In this document: piece after piece, positions 15,825 through 16,972 of the stretch
Layout of the letters: every line of letters begins with the position of its first letter
How positions within the stretch are numbered: the stretch's first letter is position 1
NCBI GenBank assembly: GCA_029335925.2
Contig: JARJMX020000212.1
Span: 1-16,972, forward strand
Direction: 5' to 3'
Length of the DNA stretch: 16,972 nt
Source of the DNA: Gammaproteobacteria bacterium
Lineage (GTDB): Bacteria; Pseudomonadota; Gammaproteobacteria; Halothiobacillales; Halothiobacillaceae
The notes under the pieces: model-generated
Told to the model about the DNA's origin: nothing
Databases searched by the model: none
Seen by the model: only the letters and a program-made list of their open reading frames with translations
Translations under genes and position numbers: made by a program

Positions 15825-16866
15825 CGCGCAGGTGCGGTGGTGTGGCTTCGGGCGCTTCATCCTCCTGGTGCTCGGTTGGATTCTTGCCCGGGTCTTGGGG
15901 CGTGCTTGTGCCCTGATTGAGTCGGCGCTCCTCCTCCTCGGCGCGTGCCAGCTCATCGTCCATCTCATCCGCGGTGAGTGGGCGGAAGGCGGCTTCACCC
16001 TTCGGCGCAGGCGGCTGGTCGTTGTCACCGGCGGTCGCCGGGAGGGTTGCGGCGGTGACCGCAGTAGGCAGCAGGTCCTGTTCCTCGGCCTCTTCTTCCT
16101 TGGCGTGCTTGGCCTTGTCGCGCAGCATCATGCGCGCGATAAGGATCCCCAGCTCGTACAGCATCCATACGGGGATGGCGAGCATGAACTGGGAGAGAAT
16201 GTCGGGCGGGGTGAAGATGGCGCCAATGATGAAGGCCACCAGGATTGCGTAGCGACGCTTCTCGGCCAGCTGGTCGGGGGTGACCACGCCAATCAAGGAG
16301 AGCAGGACGACGGCCACCGGCACCTCGAAGGCGAGGCCGAAGGTGAAGAACAGGGTGAGTGAGAAATCGAGGTAGTTGCCGATATCCGGCATGAACGACA
16401 CCCCTTCCGGTGCGAACATGCTCATGAAGTGGAACACCGCCGGGATGACGATAAAGTAGGCGAAGCCTGTGCCAATGTAGAACAGCACGGAGCTGGACAC
16501 GATCAGCGGTATGGCCAGCCGACGCTCATGCTGGTACAACCCGGGGGCGATGAAGGCCCACAGCTGATACAACAGGTAGGGCATGGCGATGAAGACGGCA
16601 GCCAGCGCAGCCAGCTTCAGCGGGATGAAGAACGGTGAGATGGCACCGGTGGCGATCATGTTCTGACCTTCGGGCAGGCTGTTCAACACCGGCGTGGCAA
16701 AGGCGTGGAACAGCTCGCTGGCCCAAGGGAATAGCATCACCATGAGTACGATGATGGCCAGCACAGCGCGCAACAGGCGGTCGCGCAGTTCGATCAGGTG
16801 CACAATGAACCCCTTCATGCCCTCCGACAGGCCGGGATCGGGGATGTTGGCGTTCTTGTCCGTCAT
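15781..16866 (-). CDS. tatC: Sec-independent protein translocase subunit TatC
   Basis: Inner-membrane core of the twin-arginine translocase, which recognises the RR signal and exports folded proteins. The core (about 15-250) shows FIVHLIELRDRLLRAV, the first-loop PGLYQHERR (108-116), the conserved membrane glutamate E181 in FGLAFEVPVAV, and FIIGAIFTPPDILSQFMLAIP; six hydrophobic segments are seen. Length is 361 residues against about 250-260 in most bacteria, the difference being a C-terminal acidic, Pro/Glu-rich tail (about 251-361) with a coiled-coil-like ELARAEEEERRLNQ. The ATG at 16866 overlaps the tatB stop as ATGA. The downstream DUF255 gene appears to start within the tail-coding part. 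Confidence 0.97.
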   Translation of the reverse strand: MTDKNANIPDPGLSEGMKGFIVHLIELRDRLLRAVLAIIVLMVMLFPWASELFHAFATPVLNSLPEGQNMIATGAISPFFIPLKLAALAAVFIAMPYLLYQLWAFIAPGLYQHERRLAIPLIVSSSVLFYIGTGFAYFIVIPAVFHFMSMFAPEGVSFMPDIGNYLDFSLTLFFTFGLAFEVPVAVVLLSLIGVVTPDQLAEKRRYAILVAFIIGAIFTPPDILSQFMLAIPVWMLYELGILIARMMLRDKAKHAKEEEAEEQDLLPTAVTAATLPATAGDNDQPPAPKGEAAFRPLTADEMDDELARAEEEERRLNQGTSTPQDPGKNPTEHQEDEAPEATPPHLRDDRTTSLQDPDRKD

Positions 16867-16972
16867 GCTTGCTTGGTGCCGGAGGGTGCGGGCGTGGTGT
16901 CACCGCCGAAGCTCGGACGATGCAGGGTCTCACCCAGCTCCTGGCTGAGGGTCTGCATGTCGTCCTCCAGTG
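16863..16972 (-). CDS. tatB: Sec-independent protein translocase subunit TatB (3' end only)
   Basis: The last 35 codons of a frame entering from the right edge read LEDDMQTLSQELGETLHRPS, then FGGDTTPAPSGTKQA and stop. The TGA at 16865-16863 overlaps the tatC ATG by 4 nt. Amphipathic-helix remnant followed by a Pro/Thr-rich tail, directly ahead of tatC, is what TatB looks like at its C-terminus. The membrane helix lies outside the window, so the name rests on position and tail character. Confidence 0.78.
   Translation of the reverse strand, partial: LEDDMQTLSQELGETLHRPSFGGDTTPAPSGTKQA

Overview
The window is about 17 kb of GC-rich bacterial chromosome. It comes from a gammaproteobacterium, judged by three things: the conserved order murJ-ribF-ileS-lspA-fkpB, the tatB-tatC neighbourhood, and a tRNA with an encoded CCA. 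A Chromatiales/Ectothiorhodospiraceae-like host is a guess only; nothing in the sequence fixes genus or lifestyle.

Layout. (1) Positions 1-6221, minus strand: a tightly packed housekeeping operon read murJ > ribF > ileS > lspA > fkpB, with overlaps of 10, 4 and 8 nt and one 38-nt gap. It covers lipid II flipping, FMN/FAD synthesis, isoleucyl-tRNA charging, lipoprotein signal peptide cleavage and an FKBP-type chaperone; fkpB runs off the left edge. (2) 6363-7751: a small PsiE-like membrane protein gene, convergent (3-nt gap) with a two-domain DUF523/DUF1722 protein of the TudS/RudS desulfidase type. (3) 7811-8359: a decayed stretch holding the start of a TonB-dependent receptor gene (signal peptide and plug start, one frameshift, no barrel), then non-coding DNA with a candidate promoter. 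(4) 8360-10716: a two-gene unit, a SulP-family anion transporter with STAS domain and a tandem-domain universal stress protein. (5) 10717-11277: a gene-free, hairpin-rich region, then tRNA-Arg(CCG) on the minus strand. (6) 11501-12259: a membrane-anchored di-haem cytochrome c with its own promoter, 5' UTR stem-loop, strong RBS and terminator. It is convergent with gpmI (cofactor-independent phosphoglycerate mutase), which has its own terminator. (7) 14049-16972, minus strand: tatB (3' end) > tatC > a secreted DUF255 thioredoxin-fold protein. TatC has an unusually long acidic tail, and the DUF255 gene probably starts inside tatC.

Most of the window is ordinary core genome. The accessory-looking part is 6.3-11.3 kb. 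The items most worth a second look are the RudS-like desulfidase, the TonB-receptor remnant beside the SulP-Usp unit, the nested inverted repeats at 10926-11166, the 5' UTR hairpin and near-identical haem modules of the cytochrome gene, and the TatC tail with the overlapping Tat-like leader. I did not find a convincing new multi-gene system.
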